Source: Candidatus Scalindua japonica
GTDB lineage: Bacteria; Planctomycetota; Brocadiia; Brocadiales; Scalinduaceae
Length of the DNA: 41,443 bases
Assembly: GCF_002443295.1 (NCBI RefSeq)
Contig: NZ_BAOS01000034.1
Coordinates: forward strand, 88,642 to 130,084
Direction of reading: 5' to 3'
The notes under the pieces were generated by a model, which made no database searches, was not told the origin of the DNA, and saw nothing but the letters and a program-made list of their open reading frames with translations. The position numbers and the translations under genes are program-made. Shown here piece by piece: positions 17,157 through 24,997 of this stretch. Every line of letters begins with the position of its first letter. Positions within the stretch are counted from its first letter, which is position 1.

Positions 17157-19337
17157 TCATCGATTTAATTTCCAATCATAGTAAATATATTCAAAGGCAA
17201 GATCTTTAGACTTCTGCCTGAGAAACTCTCGTGTCTTCTCCTCAGCAAGATAATCAAAAATGAAATCAATAACACCTGATCTACCGCCAAAATCTGATTC
17301 ATACCAGCGGAATATTTCAGAAAGCATAATTTTGTCTTGCTCAGGTAAGACAACTACTTCCGAGGAATTGACAAAACTCATCGCAGCTTCACTCAGTTGA
17401 TCATAGATTTTTTTCGAATCATAATAGTCAATGGGAGGACAAGATCGCGAGCCACATACCATTGCAAAGTGAATACGGGGATCCTCTGGAAGAATGACCC
17501 ATTTTCTTCGTTTATCCCTGTGACCGAACTGCTTAAAGGGACGGAACCAGGGGCGCTTGTTTCCCCTTAGAATACCGTGTTCTATATCATCCGGGGAAAA
17601 CAGGTATCCTCCAATATCGTACTTCACAGAGCTGAAGAAACCAGGAACCTCTTTTACAGACTGCCGGATGCCAAGTTTTGTGATACCATCTACAACAATC
17701 GTATTGTAAAGGTTTACCCAGAAAGCTATTTTTTCACGGTGACCCAATAAACTGGAAGGATCGAATTTTTGAAGACCATTCGAAAGAAGACGATAGGTAC
17801 GATATGCATCTGAATCAGCAAGCTTATGGTAATCGACACGGCCTCGCGTTGTATCGTAAAACATATCCCTGAGTCTCCTGATACTTTGCATGAGTTCAGA
17901 ACTAAGATTTTTATCAGGTACATCAGACATATACTTGCCATCGTTGAGGACTGTACCTCTGGATATTTCTGCTTTCAATTTTTTTGCCAGCCCAACACCC
18001 TCCTTTTTCTGAGAGGCATAGAATTCTTCTACGATATCAATGAACAGAGCTGCTGTCCAGCTAAAGTTGTCTGTGCCGTATCCGGTACCATCAAATGAAT
18101 CAAAATACTCATGAAACCCATGTCTTATCGGAAGTTGGATCAGATCTTTTTGAAGAGAATCGGCCTTCAAGGTATATCCGTATCTTCTTAAGCCGTGGGC
18201 TAACATCCAGTTTATATTTATCCAGACTGGACCTCTCCAGTAATTAGACCGGTCAAAACCTTCTTTTTGAGTATCGTAATTGGGAATCGTGAAACAATTA
18301 TCCTGATTGAGTGCACAGAATGACGTTGAATTCATTCTGTTGTAAATCTTTTGAGCCTGTTCGCGTGTTGCCGCGCCGGCAAAAATAGGTAAAAAGCCCG
18401 CAGACGTATCCACTTCAATAAATCCATCGACAACAAGATCATATGCATCAAATACATCGTGTTCTTTCTGCCATAACTTATCCCTGATAGCTCCAGCTGT
18501 TTTTTCAGTCCACTTCTTTGGTGTTTCCGTATCCTCACCGATCAATTCAGCAATATGAACAAGCGATTCATTCGCACGACAGAGGATTGAGTTAAATAAT
18601 GGGTCCTGAATAAGAAAGGGACAGTCTGTGCTGATGCGGGCTTCGTCGTATTCGTTTTTACGAAAAAGATCAACCAGATATACGTAGCGGTCATAGTCAT
18701 CATCACTGGGACGCATCTTTGGATCGACACCGTGTTTTAGGTCTTTTCGTTCATAAGAGGGGAGCAGTGTTTTGTCTACTGTTATTCGCTTGAGAGGTAC
18801 GTCCCACGTCGGTGAATTGTCGATCCCTGATTCCCATGGATGCCGGATATAAACAAGCCCTTCATTTTTCGGATCTCTCTCCCGATACAGATACTCATGA
18901 AGCTTCAATAGCCTGGGGTAGATGCGTTTCAGGAATGGAAGGACCAGCTGGAGTTTCCTCGCGTTCATGTATATTTTTTCAGCGGCAATAGCATGCACAG
19001 GCGGCATGGTAATTCCAGAGGTGAGATGTGTCTCAGGAGCATGGGGAGATAATTCTGTTAACCAGAAATCGGGTTCAGGAAAGTAATGACCGAGGGCCTC
19101 TCGATTGAAAACGATCTGAGGAACCATGCCATTGGACCATTGCGCCTTGAATAGTGTTTCTACTTCCTGAATAGCCCGTTCAGTATCATAGTGTGACCTG
19201 CCGATGGCAATAAAGGCGGAATCCCAGTTCCACTGGTGCGGGTAAAGGAAAGGTGAGGGCTTTGTTGATGAACCCAACCAGTTATCATCGAGAATTTTTT
19301 TAGCCTTCTCAATATAATCAAAAAATATGCGTGACAT
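17157..19337 (-). CDS. GH63/MGH1-like glycoside hydrolase fused to DUF547
   Basis: A 726-residue two-domain protein without a signal peptide. Residues about 1-435 form an (alpha/alpha)6-barrel hydrolase of the trehalase/GH63/mannosylglycerate-hydrolase group: PHQWNWDSAFIAIG near the start, WESGIDNSPTWD around residue 168, NYWRGPVWININWM around residue 368 and TDNFSWTAALFID near 425. Asp and Glu residues in these blocks are the usual acid/base candidates. Residues about 470-726 match DUF547, with ALLGHREKIAFWVN-like SLLGHREKIAFWVNLYN, CGSRSCPPI and the terminal YIYYDWKLN. The substrate may be a compatible solute such as glucosylglycerate or mannosylglycerate, which would fit a marine organism, but this is inference. 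The fusion is unusual to my knowledge. Confidence 0.85.
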   Translation of the reverse strand: MSRIFFDYIEKAKKILDDNWLGSSTKPSPFLYPHQWNWDSAFIAIGRSHYDTERAIQEVETLFKAQWSNGMVPQIVFNREALGHYFPEPDFWLTELSPHAPETHLTSGITMPPVHAIAAEKIYMNARKLQLVLPFLKRIYPRLLKLHEYLYRERDPKNEGLVYIRHPWESGIDNSPTWDVPLKRITVDKTLLPSYERKDLKHGVDPKMRPSDDDYDRYVYLVDLFRKNEYDEARISTDCPFLIQDPLFNSILCRANESLVHIAELIGEDTETPKKWTEKTAGAIRDKLWQKEHDVFDAYDLVVDGFIEVDTSAGFLPIFAGAATREQAQKIYNRMNSTSFCALNQDNCFTIPNYDTQKEGFDRSNYWRGPVWININWMLAHGLRRYGYTLKADSLQKDLIQLPIRHGFHEYFDSFDGTGYGTDNFSWTAALFIDIVEEFYASQKKEGVGLAKKLKAEISRGTVLNDGKYMSDVPDKNLSSELMQSIRRLRDMFYDTTRGRVDYHKLADSDAYRTYRLLSNGLQKFDPSSLLGHREKIAFWVNLYNTIVVDGITKLGIRQSVKEVPGFFSSVKYDIGGYLFSPDDIEHGILRGNKRPWFRPFKQFGHRDKRRKWVILPEDPRIHFAMVCGSRSCPPIDYYDSKKIYDQLSEAAMSFVNSSEVVVLPEQDKIMLSEIFRWYESDFGGRSGVIDFIFDYLAEEKTREFLRQKSKDLAFEYIYYDWKLNR

Positions 19338-19455
19338 ATGGTCAGCCCCTGGTTTTTTTTCTTTACCCTTTTGTTATTAGTTTGTAGATAGACTAAAACC
19401 TTCACTGATTTGCTTTTCACAATCATTCCAGATTTTAATTTTTTTCCAAACTAAT

Positions 19456-19491
19456 AATAAAAAGCAGGTACGCAAAGTTTTTTGCAACACC
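19456..19491 (-). terminator. Rho-independent terminator
   Basis: On the minus strand the hairpin GGTgttGCAAA-aaac-TTTGCgtACC (19491 to 19467) is followed by TGCTTTTTATT. It would stop transcripts coming from the ISKra4 side, or terminate the candidate RNA, before the hydrolase gene. Confidence 0.5.
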
Positions 19492-19680
19492 CACCTTCAT
19501 GAGGAGGCTTAAGGTAGATGCAGACCGTACGCACCCGCTTTATAAAAACAGGTCCGAAAGGCTCATTTACACCGTACAAACTTCCCTCTCATAACATAAA
19601 CCGTTAAAAGGTCGCTTGCAGGTCTTGCGCACCTGACATAATATATAACAATGTTTTAATTAATTTGGTTCCTCAAACCA
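19456..19680 (-). ncRNA. candidate structured RNA or leader ending in an intrinsic terminator
   Basis: This 225-base gap between the hydrolase gene and the ISKra4 element has no good reading frame but several paired segments on the minus strand: GGTTtgagGAACC, CAGGTgcgcaagACCTG, a long GU-rich hairpin pairing CATCTACCTTAA with TGAAGGTGGGTG, and finally a terminator. The heptamer GTACGGT occurs twice. It matches no RNA family I can name. It could be an independent small RNA or a regulated 5' leader of the hydrolase gene, whose start is about 118 bases further on. Confidence 0.3.
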
Positions 19681-19742
19681 TGAAAATTAAAAATTGATGA
19701 TTTACATATAATGATTGTTTGAATGTGTTAAGTGATGCGATG

Positions 19743-19776
19743 AGCTACAAGGGGAGTATTCCCATTTTTTTGTAAA
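19743..19776. repeat. left target duplication and terminal inverted repeat of the ISKra4 element
   Basis: AGCTACAAG (19743-19751) is the target duplication. The next 25 bases, beginning GGGAGTATTC, are the inverted repeat. On the minus strand the flank continues as CTTGTAGCTCATCGCATC, which resembles the cbiX codons for LVAHGS. Confidence 0.85.
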
Positions 19777-19777
19777 T

Positions 19778-21193
19778 TTATTTAACGAGTCGGAGACTTT
19801 TCCTAGATTTTTTGTTTTTAATTCTTTCTTGGTCGTCTTTTTTGTATTTTTCGATAATTTTATCGTACGTACCGTTATATTTCGCACATCTGATCTTGAG
19901 CATGTTATTAGCATTTTGGGCATACCACCAAGCTCCTGATCGTTTAAGCCTTGTATGGCTAATGAATTTATTAGCGCTTTCAATCGCACCGCTACCAATG
20001 TGATACCCTCCTCGCTTGGTGGTATCGTAATGCATCTTTTCGCAATGATTTGTAAGGTAGGTATAAAACTTATCAATTTTATCCTGAACCTCTTGAGTTT
20101 GCGCTTTCATCTTTCCAAGACCGCCAAGCACATCTTCGTGGTCGCCAAAATGTATTCTTGTCAAAGTCGCCTCGCACCACTGGCGAGACTCTCTTGTCTC
20201 TTTTCCATAATGTGCGTTACCCACACCATGTACATACTCTGAGCAATGGTAGTAGTCGAGGATTTCTTTTGCTGAGGGAAATATCTCTTTGCAACGGTTC
20301 CAAATCCAGTGAGCTCCGTCTCCTATGATTCCCAAGCGTATCTCCGCTTCGGGGATAAGACCTGCCTCCTTGATCTTCACTAGATCTTGAGCTAATTCGT
20401 GATCTTCGCAGACCTGATGCCAGCTGATTAAATGATTAATGCTTGTACCATCGATGAGATAAAGCCTAAAACCTTTAATCTCTTTCCATTCTCCTTTTCC
20501 TCTTTTCTCTTTGCGGCGGTGAGGGCTGGGCTCTGGACGCATCGGGCCGTGGGCTCCATCCAGGGCGAGCATCATAATGGGACGACGAAACTTATTCTTT
20601 GAGATGTTTTCTATCTTTTTGTGAATCTCTTCTTTAGACGGACAGATATCTAAAATCCCCACTTCCTGACCTATGGTATTCGTGGCCTCATGCATATGAT
20701 GTTCGCTTAGCTTTACACCAGTTATCCTCTCGTAGGTCTCGCTGGCCGTCTCATAAGCGGTTTCGCTAGACAACCAGGCTTCAACATCCTGTATATCATA
20801 CTGTTTCGAGGATCGAGACAACCCAAGGGCTTCATCTAATGGATAATTTCCAAAACTGCACGCTCTGCAATAAAAATAAGGTCTCTCCAATTCAAATTGA
20901 CCCGCAAGGGTCTGGATTGTCCTGGATAATTTGTCGTGCCTTTGCATGCTTTTGCCGCAATCGGGGCAGTCACAATTTTGCTGATTCAATAAATGACCGA
21001 ACTTCCTCTTTATCAATCCAAGGATCATCTGACCCAATATTTCGGATCTTTCCTGAAAAACAGCTTTTGAGATTTCTCCTAAATCTTCCATTGGGTACTC
21101 TCGCTCAATCTTGTCAAGTCGCTTGTCCAAAAAGTCATAAAATAAAGTTCTCCAGTTCTCTGATGACTCTGCTTTTCTCGCCGCAAAACCCAA
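19778..21193 (-). CDS. ISKra4-family transposase
   Basis: A 471-residue transposase. An N-terminal region carries a zinc-binding pair (CPDCG near residue 76 and CRAC near 109). The catalytic core shows ALDGAHG (about 214), GDGAHWIWN (about 289), LDYYHCSEYV (about 310) and GSGAIESANK (about 412); the Asp, Asp and Glu of these blocks form the DDE triad. The C-terminal RLKRSGAWWYAQNANNML is the usual family ending. The start is TTG 21193, chosen because GAGGAG lies six bases upstream. It begins 23 bases after the methyltransferase stop, so both genes are probably translated from one transcript. Confidence 0.9.
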   Translation of the reverse strand: MGFAARKAESSENWRTLFYDFLDKRLDKIEREYPMEDLGEISKAVFQERSEILGQMILGLIKRKFGHLLNQQNCDCPDCGKSMQRHDKLSRTIQTLAGQFELERPYFYCRACSFGNYPLDEALGLSRSSKQYDIQDVEAWLSSETAYETASETYERITGVKLSEHHMHEATNTIGQEVGILDICPSKEEIHKKIENISKNKFRRPIMMLALDGAHGPMRPEPSPHRRKEKRGKGEWKEIKGFRLYLIDGTSINHLISWHQVCEDHELAQDLVKIKEAGLIPEAEIRLGIIGDGAHWIWNRCKEIFPSAKEILDYYHCSEYVHGVGNAHYGKETRESRQWCEATLTRIHFGDHEDVLGGLGKMKAQTQEVQDKIDKFYTYLTNHCEKMHYDTTKRGGYHIGSGAIESANKFISHTRLKRSGAWWYAQNANNMLKIRCAKYNGTYDKIIEKYKKDDQERIKNKKSRKSLRLVK

Positions 21194-21216
21194 AAATATC
21201 TCCTCTTAAAATATTT

Positions 21217-21881
21217 CTATTGTTCCCTGACTATATCCATCGCAGAGAGTAACGCCTGGCGCTCTAATATTGGCATTGATTGAAGTCTCGCCGTCCACCT
21301 TTGTGTTTTTCTCTTTATCCGTTCTCGTTCACGAAAGTTATTGCCAAGATAACGATATTCATGTACTTCCACCGGAATATTATAGTTCATCCATAGCCAC
21401 TCTGTCGCCACACCATGGTGACAGGCCGCCTGATAACTATGTGTATGCCATCCCTTCGAGACTCTCTGTATAAAAGCGACTCATAACCGGATATCATCAC
21501 CATGCAAGGAAGTGATTTCAATAATTCCAAAAGTACCGTGTGGACTTTATGGCTATATTCATATTTATAGAGCCGACCACTCTTCCTTCTTGTCTCACGA
21601 ATGTACGGTGGGTCACAATATATCAGCTCGTTGCCAGTGAAAGGATAATCATTCAGATAATTAATTGCGTCATCATGGACCAATTCAAAACCTGGTGGTT
21701 TAACATTCGTCCACATTTCAACAACATCCTGGTCTAATTCTATCCCAATATTACTTCTGGCAGGACGTTTGTTCCGCATAACTGCGCCACCGCCCAAATG
21801 TGTCTCTATGTAGACATCATGGGGTGGCATAAGATTGATTAACTTTTGGAATACTCCTCCTTTGCCTCCTGGATAATTCAT
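21217..21881 (-). pseudogene. D12-class N6-adenine DNA methyltransferase (Dam-like), frameshifted passenger gene
   Basis: The first 150 codons from ATG 21881 encode the AdoMet site NYPGGKGGVFQKLINLMPP, THLGGGAVMRNK and the catalytic motif IYCDPPY, as in Dam and phage D12-class enzymes. Around 21455-21462 the frame shifts by one missing base. The continuation in the other frame reads HHGVATEWLWMNYNIPVEV, HEYRYLGNNFRERERIKRK and LERQALLSAM, the normal family C-terminus. Adding one base gives a 221-residue product. The gene lies inside the inverted repeats of the ISKra4 element, so it travels with it. There is no restriction endonuclease nearby. Methylation could regulate transposition, as Dam does for IS10, but this is speculative. 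Confidence 0.8.
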
Positions 21882-21931
21882 AAAAGCAGTATCGCTGAAA
21901 AGAAAGAGGATGTCAAGATGTTTTTTTATAT

Positions 21932-21965
21932 TTTACAAAATAATGAGAATACTCCCAGCTACAAG
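21932..21965. repeat. right terminal inverted repeat and target duplication of the ISKra4 element
   Basis: The inverted repeat at 21932-21956 ends AATACTCCC and is followed by AGCTACAAG, the second copy of the 9-bp target duplication. The duplication is also the first part of the duplicated cbiX leader. Confidence 0.85.
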
Positions 21966-22052
21966 TAATAACGCTTTCATAAATAATTCCTAAGATTAAT
22001 ATGTTGTTTTAAATAAAAAGGTTCTGCTAACAAGTGGAGCAAATTGTTGGAC
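21957..22052. repeat. duplicated cbiX start and leader (relic copy)
   Basis: About 96 bases match 34424-34521 closely. On the minus strand both encode the cbiX start MKALLLVA followed upstream by the same leader. Here the gene continues only across the ISKra4 insertion, as LVAHRIT and a stop, so this copy is dead. Similarity to the intact locus ends exactly after GTTGGAC at 22046-22052, where the recombinase/IS91 segment begins. Confidence 0.75.
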
Positions 22053-22156
22053 GAAGCCGCTATCGCGGAGAACAAAATCGGAAATTTATTATATAATGTA
22101 ACCTCACACCCTCAACGGGAGGGTGAATCTATTAACAAATAGGAGGTTACAGGTCT

Positions 22157-23063
22157 ATGAAAACATTATCTCAATCCGATTTCAACAAAAATTACCAAAC
22201 GCATCTAAAGCACCTACGCTTGAAAGGACTCCGGCCAAAAACAATCGAGGCTTATTCACGTGCCATCCGACGGATCGGTGATTATTTTGACAATCAGATA
22301 CACGATCTATCTGAACAGCAACTACTTGACTATTTTTCCAATCTCCTCAATACCCATTCATGGAGCGCAGTCAAATTAGACCTCTACGGACTAAAGTTTT
22401 TCTACACTCATGTGCTTCATAAGCGTTGGGAGCAAGTAAATCTTATTAAACCACCCAAAACGCAACGTTTGCCCGATATTGTCACCATTAATGAAGCCCA
22501 CCAACTTTTCCAGGTGACGAGAAAACTCAGTTACCGGGCCTTCTACGAGGTTCTTCACAGTCTTGGTTTCCGCCTGGGTGAAGGACTACGTCTTGAGGTT
22601 AGCGAGGTAGATTCTCAGCGAATGCGGGTGCATATCCGCGATAGCAAAGGCAATAAAGACCGTTTCGTACCCCTGGCAAAGGTAACCCTGAATGTCATAC
22701 GCCGTTTTGGGCTTGTTCATCGCACTCCACTCTTTATATTTCCAGGCCGTCATGGGGGCTTGAAATCAGCCCACCTGGCAAAAACACCTCGAATAGAAAT
22801 GGCGTTCAGGCCACTCTGCGTAAGGTAGCCCGGGAGTGTGGAATTAAAAAAAAATTACACCACACAGTCTGCGACACAGATACGCAACCCATCTGATTGA
22901 GGCGGGTGTTGATCTGCTTGAAGTACAAAAAATCCTCGGCCACCACAGTATTTTAACCACTGCCAAATATACCCACCTGACCTCTCATACAAATCGTAAT
23001 GCCTTGCAATTAATTAATGATTTGATGAATGGTTTTTCCATAGAATGGGGGAATGTTATATGA
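22157..23063 (+). pseudogene. tyrosine recombinase (XerC/phage-integrase type), two frameshifts
   Basis: An N-terminal SAM-like DNA-binding domain (LRPKTIEAYSRAIRRIGDYF) and a catalytic domain are present. The frame breaks twice, each consistent with loss of one A: in AAA at 22797-22799 and in the run of nine A at 22846-22854. Restoring both gives a 302-residue protein with the active-site blocks HSLGFRLGEGLRL (first Arg), [20 protein letters not shown] and the nucleophile in AKYTHL. Both breaks lie in A tracts, so sequencing error is as likely as decay. Its TGA overlaps the next gene's start as ATGA. The ribosome binding site AGGAGG lies near 22140. Confidence 0.75.
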
Positions 23064-24178
23064 TATCTCTCTCCTCTATAATTGAGACCTTCATTGCTGA
23101 CTTTATCACTCTTTATCATGGTTCGATCCTGCCAAGTCAATTCAAAGCCCTGGCAGCCATGAAGGATTGTCGCACTACGCAAAGCCGCGTCATGCTGGTC
23201 CAATGTAATGACTGTGAAAAACAGGTTTTTGTACCGCACTCCTGCGGTAACCGCAATTGTCCTCATTGTCAGAGTCATGAGTGTCAGCAGTGGTTGGAGC
23301 GTCAACTGAAAAAAGAAGTGCCTGCTGACTATTTTATGCTCACCTTTACTATACCCAAAGAGCTTCGATCATTAGCATGGCAGCATCAACGCTTGCTTTA
23401 CTCGATAATGATACAGTGTTGTTGGGAAACCGTAAAAACCTTTGTCCAAAATGACAGCGTATTACAAGGAAACGCTGGAGCCATCACTGTTTTGCACACC
23501 CACTCTCGCTCTCTCGATTACCACCCGCATATCCATCTGGTAATGCCAGCCGGGGCCATCAATCAGAAGAAAAAGCTTTGGAGCTTCAAAAAAAGCGAAG
23601 GAAAGACGCGGTACCTTTTCAATCACAAAGCGCTGGCTAAAGTGTTTCGAGCAAAAATGCTCGATGCCGTGAACAAAGCGGCTCTTACGCTTCCAGTTAA
23701 TTATCCCAAAACATGGGTCGTCGATTGCAAATTTGTCGGCAACGGTGAAAAGGCACTGGTCTATCTTGGTCGTTATCTCTACAAAGGGGTCATTCAAGAG
23801 AAAGATATTATTACGTGCAAAGATGGTCAGGTGACCTTTCGTTACCAGGATAGTAAGAGCAAAAAAATGCTCACAAGAACACTTCCCGGCCCGCAGTTTC
23901 TCAGGTTGATTCTCCAGCATGTTCTACCCAAAGGTTTCAGGCGAACACGGAACTTTGGTTTCCTCCACCCTAATAGCAAACGCTTGATTGCATTGCTTCA
24001 GTACCTTACCGGTATCAACCCGAATAAGTCGTCAGCCTGGTTCAGAGAGCGTCCAAAGCTTACGTGCAAATGCTGTGGAGGAATAATGAAGATCATAAAA
24101 ACGATGATACCTCCATCACACAAATCCAGGTCTTTCCCCTACAAGTTAACAAAAGAGGAGGCTGTTCTGGTTATGTAA
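23060..24178 (+). CDS. IS91-family HUH transposase
   Basis: A 372-residue rolling-circle transposase. An N-terminal zinc-binding region is seen in CNDCEKQVF and [10 protein letters not shown]. The HUH motif [13 protein letters not shown] supplies the metal-binding His pair, and YLGRYLYKG has the two Tyr residues used for strand cleavage in Y2 enzymes. A later [16 protein letters not shown] block is family-typical. I prefer ATG 23060 over 23045 because it overlaps the recombinase stop as ATGA and is preceded by a G-rich site. Confidence 0.88.
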   Translation: MISLSSIIETFIADFITLYHGSILPSQFKALAAMKDCRTTQSRVMLVQCNDCEKQVFVPHSCGNRNCPHCQSHECQQWLERQLKKEVPADYFMLTFTIPKELRSLAWQHQRLLYSIMIQCCWETVKTFVQNDSVLQGNAGAITVLHTHSRSLDYHPHIHLVMPAGAINQKKKLWSFKKSEGKTRYLFNHKALAKVFRAKMLDAVNKAALTLPVNYPKTWVVDCKFVGNGEKALVYLGRYLYKGVIQEKDIITCKDGQVTFRYQDSKSKKMLTRTLPGPQFLRLILQHVLPKGFRRTRNFGFLHPNSKRLIALLQYLTGINPNKSSAWFRERPKLTCKCCGGIMKIIKTMIPPSHKSRSFPYKLTKEEAVLVM

Positions 24179-24413
24179 TCGAATCCGCTATGCATCTAAG
24201 ATTTGCAAAAACGGCATTATCGGGTCGAGATGGCCCCCGTTTGCCCAAATTTGAGGTAAAATGGCCGAAAAACCATGTTCTGTAGCTCCTAAAGCATGAC
24301 GACAGCAATTGAAAAATCCACTTCTTTGGCTTCATAGCTTCTGCGGTAAAAAAGAGAAGCAATCTTCATAAGATATTTTCTTATACAATGTTTAGCACCC
24401 AAACAACGGGCTT

Positions 24414-24474
24414 GTCCAACAAACGGTTCAGATTGTGGTTCGTCCCTCACACAATCTAACCTTATTCGTTAGAC
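24414..24474 (+). other. attC-like integron recombination site
   Basis: A 61-bp element bounded by GTCCAAC (24414-24420) and GTTAGAC (24468-24474). These match the attC end consensus RYYYAAC/GTTRRRY. Between them GGTTcAGATTGTG (24425-24437) pairs with CACAATCTAACC (24450-24461), with one unpaired C in the left arm, like the extrahelical base that sets attC polarity. By that criterion the site reads on the plus strand. The stop of the lipocalin gene, on the minus strand, lies only three bases away. No integron integrase (IntI with its extra helix) is in the window. Confidence 0.6.
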
Positions 24475-24476
24475 AA

Positions 24477-24989
24477 CTACTCATGTTCTACATATATTAG
24501 TTTATTCGTATCAAAACCCAATGCTGCAGCTTTTGTTAAAAGGCGATCTTTTGTCTCTTCTTTGATTTTTGGGCTTCTCGCCAGAAGCCAGAAATAGGAT
24601 TTGTTGGGACCGGATACAAGTGAATATTGATAATTCTCATGGTCAAGTTCAAACACGATATAAGAACCATAAAAGGGGCCAAAGAAAGAAACCTTCAGAT
24701 AACCCTGATCAGACCCTTTTACAAAATAGGCCTTCCCTTCAGCTTCCTTCCATCTGTTTTCTTCAGCAGAATAACCGCGGTTTAATACTCTGACACCACC
24801 GTCATCCCGCAAACTGTAATCTGCTGTTATTCTGACCAGGCCTCGTTCAAATGAATGGTCCAGTCTTGCAATTTCGTACCATTTACCCAGATATTTTTCT
24901 AACTTGAAATTATCAACGGGCTGCACATTTTCAGGTATCCCAACACACCCCATCAAGAATAAAACCAATGCCATTGATATTTTTTTCAT
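24477..24989 (-). CDS. blc: outer-membrane lipocalin (Blc type)
   Basis: A 170-residue lipoprotein. I start at ATG 24989 (MKKISMALVLFLMGC); TTG 25001 and GTG 24992 are open but less likely. The lipobox LMGC gives a lipidated Cys. The lipocalin signature KYLGKWYEIARLDHSFERG follows, and FFGPFYGSYIVFEL plus YFWLLARSP are the later conserved strands. Blc-type lipocalins bind lysophospholipids or fatty acids. The gene follows the CIA30 gene with a gap of 8 bases and ends against the attC-like site. Lipocalin genes are frequent integron cassettes, which supports reading the site as attC. Confidence 0.88.
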   Translation of the reverse strand: MKKISMALVLFLMGCVGIPENVQPVDNFKLEKYLGKWYEIARLDHSFERGLVRITADYSLRDDGGVRVLNRGYSAEENRWKEAEGKAYFVKGSDQGYLKVSFFGPFYGSYIVFELDHENYQYSLVSGPNKSYFWLLARSPKIKEETKDRLLTKAAALGFDTNKLIYVEHE

Positions 24990-24997
24990 CACTGTTC

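Larger units (their letters stand above)
19752..21956 (-). mobile_element. complete ISKra4-family element carrying a DNA adenine methyltransferase
   Basis: Terminal inverted repeats at 19752-19776 and 21932-21956 begin GGGAGTATTC and match at 23 of 25 positions. They are flanked by a 9-bp direct repeat, AGCTACAAG, at 19743-19751 and 21957-21965, a textbook target-site duplication. GGG ends and 9-bp duplications are, as I recall, characteristic of the ISKra4 family. Between the repeats lie two genes on the minus strand: the methyltransferase, then the transposase. The target was the start of a second, now decayed cbiX copy. Confidence 0.88.
22053..24413 (+). mobile_element. IS91-type element with tyrosine recombinase (ends approximate)
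   Basis: Two overlapping plus-strand genes, a tyrosine recombinase and an HUH transposase, make up this segment. Such pairing is known for part of the IS91 family. The left limit is set by where similarity to the cbiX leader stops. The right limit is set by the attC-like site. Both edges carry GTTGGAC(G)AAGCC in inverted orientation (22046 and, on the minus strand, from 24420). IS91 elements lack classical inverted repeats, so exact ends cannot be fixed by eye. Confidence 0.55.

Noticed and set aside
21217-21881. Restriction-modification system
   Set aside because: Only a methyltransferase is present and it lies inside the IS inverted repeats; no endonuclease or specificity gene is near it.
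21957-22052. Additional attC sites at the cbiX leaders (21957-22052 and 34424-34521)
   Set aside because: Each has one good R-box heptamer (GTTGGAC), but no second box at the right distance and no central stem.
22157-23063. Integron integrase IntI
   Set aside because: The restored recombinase lacks the additional helix region between the catalytic boxes that defines IntI, and it is coupled to an IS91 transposase. The nearby attC-like site is therefore treated as an orphan.
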